This document shows, piece after piece, positions 51,712 to 60,639 of a stretch of DNA of 64,000 bases. Within the stretch, counting starts at the first letter, position 1. The number at the start of each line of letters is the position of its first letter. Both the position numbers and the translations under genes were made by a program. Origin of the DNA: JBAZMA01 sp041649995 (lineage in GTDB: Bacteria > Omnitrophota > Gorgyraeia > Velamenicoccales > Velamenicoccaceae); the NCBI GenBank assembly GCA_041649995.1, contig JBAZMA010000003.1, forward strand, positions 1 to 64,000. Reading direction: 5' to 3'. The notes under the pieces are model-generated. The model did no database searches. It was not told the DNA's origin and was given only the letters and a program-made list of their open reading frames with translations.

Positions 51712-52272
51712 ATGAAGATTTTGACGGGAAAATGCATTTGTGTTTTTCTCCTTCTGGCGGCCCTGGCTTTTTGCCCGGGATGCGCCTTGACGGAAACAGG
51801 GGAAAGGTACCATTCGGCGATCCAGACATTCCGCCAGGGGCAGACGTATTTTTCCATCATGCACCTGAATTCCATCATCAGGGAAGACCCGCAATCCCGC
51901 TATGCGCCTTCGGCGATGTTTGCCCTGGGGGAATATTATTTCGACCATGAGGATTACTTCAATTCCATCATGACCCTTTCCCGTTATGTGCGCTCTTATC
52001 CAAAAGACAAGGGCGTGGTGTTCGCCAAGCTGATCATTTACAAGATCATCAATGAGATCAAGAAAGAGGATGAGGTCGGGGAGCAGGAGGCGGCCCTCAT
52101 CAAGGAAATCCGCAAGGAGCTTTTTTCCCAACCCCTTTTCCTGATCTTCTACGACCGCAAATTCCCCCGCTGGTATAAATCCATCTTTGACCACTCCTAT
52201 CTTGTTTACGACTACGTCGACAAGATCAAAGTATTCCGTGATGAAAAAATCTTCCTTGCCCTCTCCCCGTAA
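51712..52272 (+). CDS. TPR-type lipoprotein (BamD-like fold)
   Basis: A 186-residue lipoprotein: signal with lipobox FCPGC (Cys about residue 24), then two or three TPR-like helical pairs (RYHSAIQTFRQGQTYFSIMH, SRYAPSAMFALGEYYFDHED) as in the BamD/YbgF outer-membrane assembly family. It is shorter than BamD and lacks its C-terminal repeats. It ends overlapping the AsmA-like gene by 32 bp. The ATG at 51712 is preceded by GGGAGA. Confidence 0.7.
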   Translation: MKILTGKCICVFLLLAALAFCPGCALTETGERYHSAIQTFRQGQTYFSIMHLNSIIREDPQSRYAPSAMFALGEYYFDHEDYFNSIMTLSRYVRSYPKDKGVVFAKLIIYKIINEIKKEDEVGEQEAALIKEIRKELFSQPLFLIFYDRKFPRWYKSIFDHSYLVYDYVDKIKVFRDEKIFLALSP

Positions 52273-54319
52273 TCCTTTCCGTTTTTTCCTTCTGGTCTTG
52301 GCAGGCCTCTTTTTTTTATGGGGGGCTTCCAGCGCTGCGTTGACCTATGTTTTGAACAGTCAGCTTGGAAAAATGAGCTCCGTTTTTTCGGAGGAACAAT
52401 ATACCCTCAAGTATTCTTCGGCTGTCTTTAACCTCCTGCATGGGGCGGTTATCAAGGATTTGTCTTGCGTCGACCCTCAAGGGGCCGTGCTTTTTGAAAC
52501 GCGGCGGCTTGACTTTGGATTTCACGCGCCGCCTATTTTAAAAGGGCAAATCCTTATCAAGCAAATCAAGGTCGGGGAAAGCCGGGTCTATCCGGAACGG
52601 ATTTCCGGACAGATGGACGGCTTGCGTAAAGTCATCAGCCGCTTGGACCGCAACGTCGGTCTTTTCAGCACCTCTTATCTGATTTTGGACCATATGTGGC
52701 TGGGAGAGGACATTGCCATCCAGGTCCACGGCTATGTGTCCGCTTTGAAAGGGGGTTTGTTTGTTTCCCGGGGAGAGGTTAGATTGAAAAATATCCCCGC
52801 CCTGGAAAACCTGGACGCTGAAGCCCTGGGAGAGGGCAGTCTGGGTGAGCCTTTTGATTATCTCCTGGATATTGAGGCTGGTGAGGATTCTTTTGCGATC
52901 GTCAGGTTTGAGATGAGCAATCCTGTACTTCGCTTTTTTGGCTCCGGCCGGCTGGAAGGACTGTCCCGGCCGGAACCCGCGATTAATTTTCAGTTGGAGG
53001 CGCCTCACCTGATCCTTGACGAAATGCCTGTATTGAATAACGAGAATGTGCAAACGCGCGGCCTGGCTGTGTTGTCTTTGAATTGGTCCGGCTCTTTGAG
53101 CCGGCCTGTGACTAAGGCGGAGCTTGAGATCTTAAACGTTGACGTGGGCTTGTTTGACAGCGTCTCTATCAGCAAGATCAACGGGAATTTTACATATTCA
53201 GGCGAGGAAGCAACGTCTTCGGCAATTACCTTCCAGGTCAATCAGAGGCCTTTTGAGGCTTCTCTGAAAGTGGGGCGTTCGGGCGAGGGGGATCCCAGCA
53301 TCACTTCTGAAATTAAGTCTGTGCCGGTTGCAGGCCAGGATGTTGTCTTTGGGCTCAACATTTCCGCGGTTTGGTCGAAAGCAGGGCGTCTTAAGGGAAA
53401 TATCGACGGGGATTGGCAGTATTCGACCAAAGCCCTGTTTCATCACCTGGTCATGAATTTTCAGGGTTTTGAGGCCGGAATCGACGAGGACCTTTTTATC
53501 ACCACCCGGGACGCTGGGCTGGTGCTTGAGGTTTTTTCCCTTGAGGACCGGGATAAGCCCAAGGAGGTTTTCCGCCGTTCATTTTCTCTGGATAACCTGT
53601 TTGCCGTTGTCCGGCGTCAGGAGAACGGTTTTTCTCTGGAACCCCTGAAGGCCGGATGCTGCGAGGGCGCCGTGGAAGGATGGCTTTCGGTCATTTCGGC
53701 CGAAGGGGTGCTGACGACCAAGGCGGAAGCGCATATGAGGGGCGTTAATCTGAGGTCTTTTGCCGAACGTTCCCCCGGGGAAACCTCGCTCATCCTGGGG
53801 CGGCTGGATGGCGACTTGAAGCTCGACACGACAGAACCGAAAGATCCTCTCAAGGGACAGATTTTTGTGGAGAACGGCCGCATAGAGCAGAATTCTCTTT
53901 TGAACGCGGTTTCGGATTTTCTGGGCGTGCCTTCTTTGCGGCGCATCGGCTTTGACCGTCTTTCTATTTTCTTTAACGGCGGCCACGCGGAATATTTTTC
54001 AAAAGTCGATCTGCAGGCCAAGGAAGTTTCAGCCCAGCTGGAGGGCAGGATCTTTAACTACGAGACTATGGACGGTTATCTGTCCGCGGTGATCTCGACG
54101 CGGCTTTTGAATGAATCCAGGCAGTTCAAAAAGATCCTGCGCTATATTAAACACGATGAGCCTTCTGTGGTCTTTCCTTTCAAGATCTCTTCCTATCTGG
54201 AAAGCCCGCGCGTCCTGTGGCTCAAGAATGTCTTTAAGGATAAATTGTTGAATCTTCTGCCGGAGCGCAATAAGCGGTTTTTGCAGAAACAGGTCAATGT
54301 TATGATCGAAGGCATGTGA
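52241..54319 (+). CDS. AsmA-like intermembrane protein
   Basis: A 692-residue protein with one N-terminal membrane anchor (about 10-30, FFLLVLAGLFFLWGASSAAL) and a long periplasmic region of beta-strands. The C-terminal part (DGDLKLDTTEPKDPLKGQIF, NAVSDFLGVPSLRRIGFDRL) resembles the AsmA C-terminal domain. Such proteins bridge the envelope and move lipids to the outer membrane. With the YdbH-like gene this gives two AsmA-clan proteins within 9 kb. The start is ATG 52241, inside the previous gene. Confidence 0.7.
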   Translation: MKKSSLPSPRNPFRFFLLVLAGLFFLWGASSAALTYVLNSQLGKMSSVFSEEQYTLKYSSAVFNLLHGAVIKDLSCVDPQGAVLFETRRLDFGFHAPPILKGQILIKQIKVGESRVYPERISGQMDGLRKVISRLDRNVGLFSTSYLILDHMWLGEDIAIQVHGYVSALKGGLFVSRGEVRLKNIPALENLDAEALGEGSLGEPFDYLLDIEAGEDSFAIVRFEMSNPVLRFFGSGRLEGLSRPEPAINFQLEAPHLILDEMPVLNNENVQTRGLAVLSLNWSGSLSRPVTKAELEILNVDVGLFDSVSISKINGNFTYSGEEATSSAITFQVNQRPFEASLKVGRSGEGDPSITSEIKSVPVAGQDVVFGLNISAVWSKAGRLKGNIDGDWQYSTKALFHHLVMNFQGFEAGIDEDLFITTRDAGLVLEVFSLEDRDKPKEVFRRSFSLDNLFAVVRRQENGFSLEPLKAGCCEGAVEGWLSVISAEGVLTTKAEAHMRGVNLRSFAERSPGETSLILGRLDGDLKLDTTEPKDPLKGQIFVENGRIEQNSLLNAVSDFLGVPSLRRIGFDRLSIFFNGGHAEYFSKVDLQAKEVSAQLEGRIFNYETMDGYLSAVISTRLLNESRQFKKILRYIKHDEPSVVFPFKISSYLESPRVLWLKNVFKDKLLNLLPERNKRFLQKQVNVMIEGM

Positions 54320-54340
54320 CGCAAGCCAAGGCGGGGACGT

Positions 54341-54841
54341 TTGGAAAACAAAACGGGATTAAAAGGCGTAATAGCGGGGATAGTGACGGTCAGTGATTCC
54401 TGCGCGCAAGGCAAAAGACGCGATGAGAGCGGGCCCGTTCTGGAAACTCTTCTGGTTCGCGTCGGCGCCTCGCTTATCGACAGGCAGATAGTTTCCGACG
54501 ATGAGGCGGCGATCGCGCGGGCGGTGAAACGGCAAATCCGCCTCAAGGCAGATGTCGTCCTGACAACAGGCGGGACAGGGCTGGGGCCCCGCGATGTGAC
54601 GCCGGAGGCTACGCGACTCGTCCTGCAAAAAGAAATTCCTGGTTTGAGCGAAGCCATGAGAAGCGCTGGCTCGCAGAAGACCCGGAGGGCCTTTCTCTCA
54701 AGGGGTGTTTGCGGCGTTCGAGGCAAAAGCCTGATCATCAATCTTCCGGGAAGTCCGAAGGGCGCCGCCGAGTCATGGGAAGCCATAGTCGACCTTATTC
54801 CGCATGCTCTGGCCATGATTAGGGGTGAAGGGCATTCTTGA
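54341..54841 (+). CDS. mogA: Molybdopterin adenylyltransferase (MogA/MoaB family)
   Basis: Activates molybdopterin by adenylylation before molybdenum insertion. The 166-residue protein shows the MoCF domain signature: TVSDSCAQGKRRDESGP, the VVLTTGGTGLGPRDVTPEAT loop and LIINLPGSPKGAAESWE. The start is TTG at 54341. It precedes a molybdenum hydroxylase cluster by 340 bp, separated by a repeat array, and its last codons lie at the array edge. Confidence 0.9.
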   Translation: MENKTGLKGVIAGIVTVSDSCAQGKRRDESGPVLETLLVRVGASLIDRQIVSDDEAAIARAVKRQIRLKADVVLTTGGTGLGPRDVTPEATRLVLQKEIPGLSEAMRSAGSQKTRRAFLSRGVCGVRGKSLIINLPGSPKGAAESWEAIVDLIPHALAMIRGEGHS

Positions 54842-55110
54842 GCTTATAGCGTATAGCCTATGGCCTATGGCTTATGGCTAAGAGCGAAGGGCACAAAAGC
54901 AATTTAGGGGTTAGGGCTTAGGGACTAGGATTACTTACCCAAATCATAACGACAATTAAAAATTAAGAATTAAGAATGAAGAATTGAACTTGATCAATGG
55001 AAGTGCATTCGACCTTCTGTCTTCTGATTTCTGACTTCCGACATCCGACTTCTGTTTTTGCTATAAGCCATTTGCCATACTCCAATTCTTAATTGTTCTT
55101 CGTCCCACGG
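54842..55110. repeat. Intergenic 7-bp-period array with internal strand switch
   Basis: Starts right after the mogA stop: AGCTTAT, AGCGTAT, AGCCTAT, GGCCTAT, GGCTTAT, GGCTAAG ... TTAGGGG, TTAGGGC, TTAGGGA ... GAATTAA. From about 55010 the words are the reverse complements of those elsewhere (TCTGTCT, TCTGATT, TCTGACT, TCCGACA). Phase is kept throughout. The 54842-55177 gap holds this array and a promoter only. Confidence 0.87.
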
Positions 55111-55123
55111 TTTCTATGCACTG

Positions 55124-55152
55124 TTGCCTGGGAAGTGTTTTTTCTGTATAAT
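55124..55152 (+). promoter_or_regulatory. Predicted promoter for the molybdenum hydroxylase cluster
   Basis: TTGCCT (55124-55129) and TATAAT (55147-55152) with 17-bp spacing, 25 bp before the first ATG (55178), which has AAGGAG upstream. Confidence 0.6.
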
Positions 55153-55177
55153 TAAACCTCATTAAGGACAAGGAGAT

Positions 55178-56011
55178 ATGCCGATACTCAAGGACTTTAA
55201 ATATCACGCGCCGGATTCGCTGAAAGAGGCTTTGCAGCTTCTGCAAAAGTCGCCTAAGCCTATGCTTTTGGCGGGCGGAACGTTCGCGCTCAATACCCTT
55301 AAGAAGACAGCCGCTTCCCCTGAAGATGTCATCACTTTGAGGAAGATCGCTGAATTAAAGGGCATCCGAAGGGAAAAAGGCGCGGTTGCAATAGGCGCGA
55401 TGACTTCCCTGGATGAGGTCGTTTCTTCGCCGCTTGTTCAGGAGGGCGCCCCTGTATTGGCAGAGGCTTGTTCAAAGGTGGCCACAACCCCTATCCGCTA
55501 TATGGCGACGATCGGCGGAAATATCGCCAGCCGTTTTTATTGGGTGGACCTGCCGGCCGTTCTTATGGCGCTGGATGCCAGGCTGGAGTGGATCGCCGCG
55601 GGAGGAAGCAGGAAGCAGGGGGAGCTTGCTGATTTTCTCAAAGACCATAAGACCAAAGGCATTTTAACCCGCGTTTTTGTCCCGCCCCAGGGATCTTTGA
55701 GCGTTTACTTTCGTCACACTCAGACGATGGATGTGGATGTGCCTGTCCTGGCCCTTGTTTTTTCGGCAGGACTCCAGGCCCAGACCTTAAAAGACGTTCG
55801 CGTTTGCGTCAACACGACAATGGCTTTCCCCCAAAGGTTAAGAAAACTGGAAGCTTTATGGCAAGGCAGGAAGCCCGGGTTGTTGAACGCGGAGGAGGCC
55901 AGGCTTGCGATGCGCCAGGACTTATCCACTGTCAAATTGGATGAATACAGGCTTTCTTTGCTGGACGCGGACTTAGACAGCGTGATAGAAAAAATCGGGA
56001 AGGCGGCATGA
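55178..56011 (+). CDS. Molybdenum hydroxylase, FAD-binding subunit
   Basis: The flavin subunit of a xanthine dehydrogenase/aldehyde oxidoreductase-type enzyme. The 277-residue protein has the FAD loop MLLAGGTFALNTLKK near residue 30 and the second FAD motif RYMATIGGNIASRF near residue 110, and a C-terminal domain (about 175-277) of the CO-dehydrogenase flavoprotein type. It passes electrons from the iron-sulfur subunit to an acceptor. It overlaps the next gene by 4 bp. Confidence 0.9.
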   Translation: MPILKDFKYHAPDSLKEALQLLQKSPKPMLLAGGTFALNTLKKTAASPEDVITLRKIAELKGIRREKGAVAIGAMTSLDEVVSSPLVQEGAPVLAEACSKVATTPIRYMATIGGNIASRFYWVDLPAVLMALDARLEWIAAGGSRKQGELADFLKDHKTKGILTRVFVPPQGSLSVYFRHTQTMDVDVPVLALVFSAGLQAQTLKDVRVCVNTTMAFPQRLRKLEALWQGRKPGLLNAEEARLAMRQDLSTVKLDEYRLSLLDADLDSVIEKIGKAA

Positions 56012-56475
56012 AAACCATCAGCCTGAATGTTAACGGCAAAGTCTATGATCTCCAGGTGCGTGACAGCGAACTTCTTATTGAAACGTTGCGCGAACGCCTC
56101 GGGTTCAAAGGCACCAAATACAGCTGCCTGGAAGGCGAATGCGGGGCCTGCACCGTTCTTGTCGACGGAAAAAACATGCTTTCCTGTTTGATGCTGACTT
56201 TGGACGCGCAGGACCGAAAGATCACCACCATCGAAGGGCTGGCGCCTTCGCAAGGCGAGCTGCATCCTATTCAACAGGCTTTTATCGATGAAGGCGCGGT
56301 CCAGTGCGGTTTTTGCACGCCCGGTATGATCCTGGCGGCCAAATCCCTTTTGGACAAGACGCCGGAGCCCGGGCCTGAAGAGATCGCAAGGGCTTTAGAC
56401 GGCAATCTTTGCCGCTGCACGGGTTACGTGCGGATCATAAGCGCGGTGGAATCCGCGGCCAGAAAGCTGAAATGA
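56008..56475 (+). CDS. Molybdenum hydroxylase, 2Fe-2S subunit
   Basis: A 155-residue subunit with two 2Fe-2S clusters. The plant-ferredoxin-like N-terminal cluster uses KYSCLEGECGACTVLVDGK and a later Cys (SCLMLTL). The C-terminal four-helix domain uses VQCGFCTPGMILAAKSLL and NLCRCTGY. The length and motifs match the CoxS/XdhC-type small subunit. ATGA overlaps at both ends show coupling to its partners. Confidence 0.95.
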   Translation: MKTISLNVNGKVYDLQVRDSELLIETLRERLGFKGTKYSCLEGECGACTVLVDGKNMLSCLMLTLDAQDRKITTIEGLAPSQGELHPIQQAFIDEGAVQCGFCTPGMILAAKSLLDKTPEPGPEEIARALDGNLCRCTGYVRIISAVESAARKLK

Positions 56476-58778
56476 AGACCACAAGCCCTGTCGGAAAAAG
56501 CGTTCCGAGGATCGACGCCCGCCTGAAAGTGACGGGGGAAGCGAAGTTCGTTTTTGACCTGGAGTTTCCGGGGATGCTCGTCGGACGTATGCTGCGCAGC
56601 CCGCACGCGCACGCCAGGATCGTCAAGATCGACACATCGAAGGCTGAAAAACTCCCCGGCGTCCGCGCGGTTGTCACGGCCGAAGACACGCCCAAGATCA
56701 AGTTCGGTTCCAACGAATATTTTTTCCCTTATACGGTCGATCAACTTCCCCTGGAATCCGAAAAGGTGCGTTACATCGGCGATGAAATCGCGGCCGTGGC
56801 GGCCGTGGATGAAGAGACGGCCGAGAAGGCCCTTTCCCTTATTGATGTGACCTATGAGGTCCTGCCGGCCGTGTTTGATCCCCTGGAGGCCATGAAACCC
56901 GGCGCTCCGGCCATCCATTCCGCCATGAACAATATCGGCGTCATGCTTCCCGTGCACTTTGGCAATCCGGACAAAGGCTTGAAGGAAGCGGATTATGTGC
57001 GCGAAGATATTTTCACCCTGCCGTCGGCGGCGCATTGCGCCCTGGAGCCCCATGTTTCAGTGGGCCAGTATGAATTGGCCACCAGCCGCATCACCCTGTG
57101 GACATCGACCCAGGCGCCTTTCAAGATCCGTGAAGCGATGGCCAAGACCCTGCGCATGGCTGAGGCGGATATCCGCGTCATCAAGCTCAACGTGGGTGGA
57201 GGATTTGGCGGAAAGCTGGAAATGTTCCCCATGGATTTTGCCGCCTGTCTTTTGTCGAAGAAGAGCGGAGGACTGCCTGTCAAGATCACGGCCAGCCGGA
57301 CGGAAGTTTTTTCGTTTACGCGCCGCAAGCACCCCATGATCTATAAGCTGAAATCCGGCGTCAAAAAAGACGGGACCATAACAGCCATCACCGGAGAGGT
57401 TATTGCCGACGGAGGGGCTTATTGCAGTTACGGGCCGACGGTCATCGCCGCGGCCACGATGCGGCTTTTCATGGTCTATAAGATTAAAAATATCCGCATG
57501 TTCGGTTCCAGGGTTTACACGAACAATCCTGTTTGCGGCGCCATCCGGGGCTTCGGAGGCGTGCAGTCCGGTTTTGCCATCGAATCGCATATGGATATGC
57601 TGGCGCGCGGCATCGGCATGGATCCGGTGGAATTCCGGCTCAAGAACGCCACGGACCCCGATACGCTGACAGTCAATAAGATGATCTTGTCGTCGAACGG
57701 TTTGAAAGAATGTATCCGCAAGGGCGCTGAGGTCAGCGGCTGGAAGGAGAAGTACGGCCGCAAGAAAGATGAGGGGCAGGATACGGCCAGAGGCATAGGC
57801 CTGGGGATTGCCGCCGATGTCATGGGCTCCAAAATGTATAAGTCCCACGAATCCGCCGGGACCATCATCAAGGTGGAAGAAGACGGCTCAGTCTATCTGT
57901 TTACGGGCGCCGCCGATACGGGCCAGGGATCGGATACGGCCATGGCGCAGATCGCGGCCCAGGAAATGGGGATCGCCTATGAGAGGATCAGGGTCAAGGC
58001 CGCTGATACGGAAATCACGCCTTTTGATACGGGGAGCTTTGCCAGCCGCGTGACATTCATTTCCGGCAACGCCACCAGGAACGCCGCCAGGGACGCCAAG
58101 CGTCAGGTGCTTGATGTGGTCGGCCGGGAATTGAAGCTGGATCCTGTCAGCCTCGATATCAGGGATGAGAGCGTGGTCGAGGCTGCCACGGGAAAGGTCC
58201 TCTTGTCTTTCGACCAGGCCATTACCCTTTGTTCCTCTTTCAATTACGGGCAGCTGATTATCGGCCGCGGAAGCTATAATCCGAAAACAACGCCTATTGA
58301 TTTTCGCACGGGCGAAGGGAACATTTCCGGCAGCTACGGGTTTGAGGCCCAGATCGCCGAAGTTGAGGTGAATAAAAAAACAGGCCGTGTCCGCGTCCTG
58401 CGCATGTACGACGTGCACGATATCGGCTATCCCATCAATCCGGTCAGCGTTCATGGTCAGATCGAGGGTTCCATCATCATGGGGATCGGCTACACGTTTC
58501 ATGAGAACTTAAGATTCAGGGACGGAAAAGTCCTTAATCCCAATTTTTCCAAATATCGCATTCCCCGTTCGATGGACAGGACAACGATTGAATCCATTTT
58601 TGTTGAAACAAACGACCCTCAGGGGCCTTTTGGCGCCAAGGGCATGGGCGAAGCTTCACTTTTGCCGACGGCAGCCGCCATCGCCAACGCTATTTTTGAC
58701 GCCGTGGGGGTGCAAATCAAGGATTTGCCGATTACGCCGCAAAAAGTCCTCGCCGCGTTGAAATCCGTGAGGACGTAG
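56472..58778 (+). CDS. Molybdenum hydroxylase, molybdopterin-binding large subunit
   Basis: The 768-residue catalytic subunit. Cofactor-binding motifs are LNVGGGFGGKLEMFP (near 245), CGAIRGFGGVQSGFAIESHM (near 355) and the active-site glutamate in GAKGMGEASLLPTAAAI (near 725). The GFGG motif, and the lack of the AYRCSFR loop of aerobic CO dehydrogenase, point to a xanthine/aldehyde/hypoxanthine-type enzyme. The exact substrate is unknown. The ATG at 56472 overlaps the stop of the small subunit. Its last codons (GTGAGGACG) already belong to a heptamer-like run. Confidence 0.92.
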   Translation: MKTTSPVGKSVPRIDARLKVTGEAKFVFDLEFPGMLVGRMLRSPHAHARIVKIDTSKAEKLPGVRAVVTAEDTPKIKFGSNEYFFPYTVDQLPLESEKVRYIGDEIAAVAAVDEETAEKALSLIDVTYEVLPAVFDPLEAMKPGAPAIHSAMNNIGVMLPVHFGNPDKGLKEADYVREDIFTLPSAAHCALEPHVSVGQYELATSRITLWTSTQAPFKIREAMAKTLRMAEADIRVIKLNVGGGFGGKLEMFPMDFAACLLSKKSGGLPVKITASRTEVFSFTRRKHPMIYKLKSGVKKDGTITAITGEVIADGGAYCSYGPTVIAAATMRLFMVYKIKNIRMFGSRVYTNNPVCGAIRGFGGVQSGFAIESHMDMLARGIGMDPVEFRLKNATDPDTLTVNKMILSSNGLKECIRKGAEVSGWKEKYGRKKDEGQDTARGIGLGIAADVMGSKMYKSHESAGTIIKVEEDGSVYLFTGAADTGQGSDTAMAQIAAQEMGIAYERIRVKAADTEITPFDTGSFASRVTFISGNATRNAARDAKRQVLDVVGRELKLDPVSLDIRDESVVEAATGKVLLSFDQAITLCSSFNYGQLIIGRGSYNPKTTPIDFRTGEGNISGSYGFEAQIAEVEVNKKTGRVRVLRMYDVHDIGYPINPVSVHGQIEGSIIMGIGYTFHENLRFRDGKVLNPNFSKYRIPRSMDRTTIESIFVETNDPQGPFGAKGMGEASLLPTAAAIANAIFDAVGVQIKDLPITPQKVLAALKSVRT

Positions 58779-58935
58779 GACGTAAGGACGTGGGGATGTG
58801 CCGAAAGGCGAAGGACGAAGGCACGAGGGACGGGATCAGTCGACAGCGAAGAACAATTAAAAATTAAGAATTAAGAATGAAGAATGATTTAGGTGCTAGG
58901 TTCCAGGTACTAGGTGCTAGTTCTAGTCCCTAGAC
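58770..58935. repeat. 7-bp-period array between convergent molybdenum genes
   Basis: GGACGTA, GGACGTA, AGGACGT, GGGGATG ... GGACGAA, GGCACGA, GGGACGG ... AATTAAG, AATGAAG ... TAGGTGC, TAGGTTC, CAGGTAC, TAGGTGC, TAGTTCT, AGTCCCT. The array starts within the last codons of the large subunit and ends inside the last codons of the minus-strand nucleotidyltransferase gene. Confidence 0.86.
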
Positions 58936-59522
58936 CCGAATTTATTCTTGATGGTTTCGAATTCCTGGAGGGTATTGAAGGAAAGGACAACACCTTCATC
59001 GGCCACGGGGAGTTTGAGGACCTCAGGGGAATGACGGCGCTGGACGGTGAATAAGGGTTCGTCATCTCCAAGACAGGCGAATTCAGGAAAGAGGGTTTTG
59101 GCAAAGACCGGGGGATGGCCCAAACGTCCTTGATAGGCCGGGACCAAAACAGGGTAAGGGTTTTTGTCGTAGGTTTCTATCAGCAGGTCTATTGTCTGGG
59201 GCTGGACAAAGGGTGTGTCCACCGGCAAAAGAAGAAGGCCTTCGCTGGAAGCCGAAAGGGCCGAAAGGCCTTTTTTAAAAGAGGATGTCCGGCCAGACAG
59301 ATAACGTTCGTTAATGACGCTGCGGATACGCTGATCCTCGATGATGGAAGGCCTGATGAGCCCCGCCTCAGCTCCCAGGACGACGACGATCTCATCCAGT
59401 TTTGTCCTCAAGAGATTTTTTAAAAGGAATGTCAGGACGGGCTGCCCCTTAAACAGGGCCAGGGGTTTGGGAGAGCCAAAGCGGCTGCTGGTTCCGGCGG
59501 CTAAAAGAAGACCTGAGAGCAT
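58923..59522 (-). CDS. MobA/MocA-like molybdenum cofactor nucleotidyltransferase
   Basis: The only minus-strand gene in the window. The 199-residue NTP-transferase (NTP_transf_3) begins LSGLLLAAGTSSRFGSPKPL, the nucleotide-binding signature, and has LLLPVDTPFV with the metal-binding Asp and GHPPVF. It probably attaches CMP (MocA) or GMP (MobA) to molybdopterin for the adjacent hydroxylase; hydroxylases of this type usually carry the cytosine form. It is divergent from xdhC, with about 17 bp between start codons. Confidence 0.82.
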   Translation of the reverse strand: MLSGLLLAAGTSSRFGSPKPLALFKGQPVLTFLLKNLLRTKLDEIVVVLGAEAGLIRPSIIEDQRIRSVINERYLSGRTSSFKKGLSALSASSEGLLLLPVDTPFVQPQTIDLLIETYDKNPYPVLVPAYQGRLGHPPVFAKTLFPEFACLGDDEPLFTVQRRHSPEVLKLPVADEGVVLSFNTLQEFETIKNKFGSRD

Positions 59523-59539
59523 AAGTCCATTGTAAATTA

Positions 59540-60307
59540 ATGCAAAAGATAATCAACCAGATTCTCCCGGTTTTGGAAAGCAACAAAAAGTGCGTTCTGG
59601 CCATGGTCGTGGCCTGTTCAGGCTCTTCTCCGGCGGTTGTGGGCGGCAGGATGGTGGTTTCAGGGGAAGGCAGGATCGCCGGCACTGTGGGCGGGGGCGG
59701 GCTCGAAAAACTGGCCATTGCCGACGCCGTGAGCGCGTTAAAACGAGGAAAGTCTTTCTTAAAGGAATACCCCCTGGACCGTAAGTCGGGCCTGCAGGTT
59801 TGCGGAGGCAAGGTCTCTATTTTTTTTGACGTTATTTCTCCCCCCAAACATCTTGTGATCGCCGGGGCTGGCCATATCGGCTTAAGCCTTTCGGTGATTG
59901 CCAAACTCCTGGATTATGATGTGACTGTTGTGGACAATCGTCGCGAATTCGCAGATCCGAAAAGGTTTCCCCACATCGGGAAGGTTTTGTGCGGCCGGTA
60001 TGAAAAAATCCTGCGCAAGATTCCCATGGACCGTCACACAGCCGTCGTCATTGTTACGCACGGCCACCTTCATGATGCCGAGGCCCTGAGAACCGTGTTA
60101 TCGCGTGAGGCCGGATACATCGGCATGATCGGCAGCCGCGCCAAGATCGAGCATGTTTTTAAAGAAATGAAACGCCTGGGTTTTACGGCCAACAGGCTTA
60201 AAAGCGTGCATACGCCTATCGGGCTGGATATCGGCGCGCAAACGCCCGAAGAAATCGCAGTGGCTATTGCGGCTGAGTTGATACAGATGTCGAAGATGGA
60301 GGGCTGA
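59540..60307 (+). CDS. xdhC: XdhC/CoxF-family molybdenum cofactor insertion chaperone
   Basis: Binds and sulfurates molybdenum cofactor and delivers it to xanthine dehydrogenase-type enzymes. The 255-residue protein has the N-terminal XdhC domain with CSGSSPAVVGGRMVV and GTVGGGGLEKLAI, and a C-terminal Rossmann domain (about 100-250, HLVIAGAGHIGLSLSVIAKL, VVDNRREFA, TVLSREAGYIGMIGSRAK, TPIGLDIGAQTPEEIAV). It completes the cofactor set (mogA, mocA-like, xdhC) around the hydroxylase genes. Confidence 0.92.
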   Translation: MQKIINQILPVLESNKKCVLAMVVACSGSSPAVVGGRMVVSGEGRIAGTVGGGGLEKLAIADAVSALKRGKSFLKEYPLDRKSGLQVCGGKVSIFFDVISPPKHLVIAGAGHIGLSLSVIAKLLDYDVTVVDNRREFADPKRFPHIGKVLCGRYEKILRKIPMDRHTAVVIVTHGHLHDAEALRTVLSREAGYIGMIGSRAKIEHVFKEMKRLGFTANRLKSVHTPIGLDIGAQTPEEIAVAIAAELIQMSKMEG

Positions 60308-60545
60308 GGCTGGCACTTTTCTCGCTCAACTGGTCCTCGGCTTGCCGCTTCGCGTAAGCCTGTGGTCCAATTCGCTCTAAAAGCATCAGCCTCAGCTTTC
60401 AATATTGGCATCGAAAAAGGGTCAGTAGAAGTTAGGCTCCAGTTGAATCTTTTTATCGCTCAGCTGGTCCTCGGCTTGCCGCTTCGCGCAAGCCTGTGGT
60501 CCAATTCGCTCAAAAAGCTTCAACTGCAGCCTTTCAGATAAGATC
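60308..60545. repeat. Two copies of an approximately 100-bp palindromic element
   Basis: Copies at about 60310-60402 and 60430-60533. Each has CGCTCAACTGGTCCTCGGCT or a close variant, then CTTGCCGCTTCGCG(T/C)AAG forming a hairpin, then CCTGTGGTCCAATTCGCTC and an outer word that pairs back (GTTGAATCTTTTT with AAAAAGCTTCAAC). Related pieces occur at about 35000-35080 and 41738-41769. No gene is seen from 60308 to 60954. Confidence 0.8.
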
Positions 60546-60639
60546 TTGGCGCTTGGAGGGGGAGAGGTCAGGCGGAATCGCTACACTTCGTTACGCTTAA
60601 ACCTGGATGCGTCGCTCGCCTGGCGCTCGCTTAACGATA

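Noticed and set aside
56472..58778. Aerobic-type CO dehydrogenase large subunit (CoxL)
   Set aside because: The diagnostic AYRCSFR active-site loop is absent; the GFGG-type motif fits xanthine/aldehyde-type hydroxylases.
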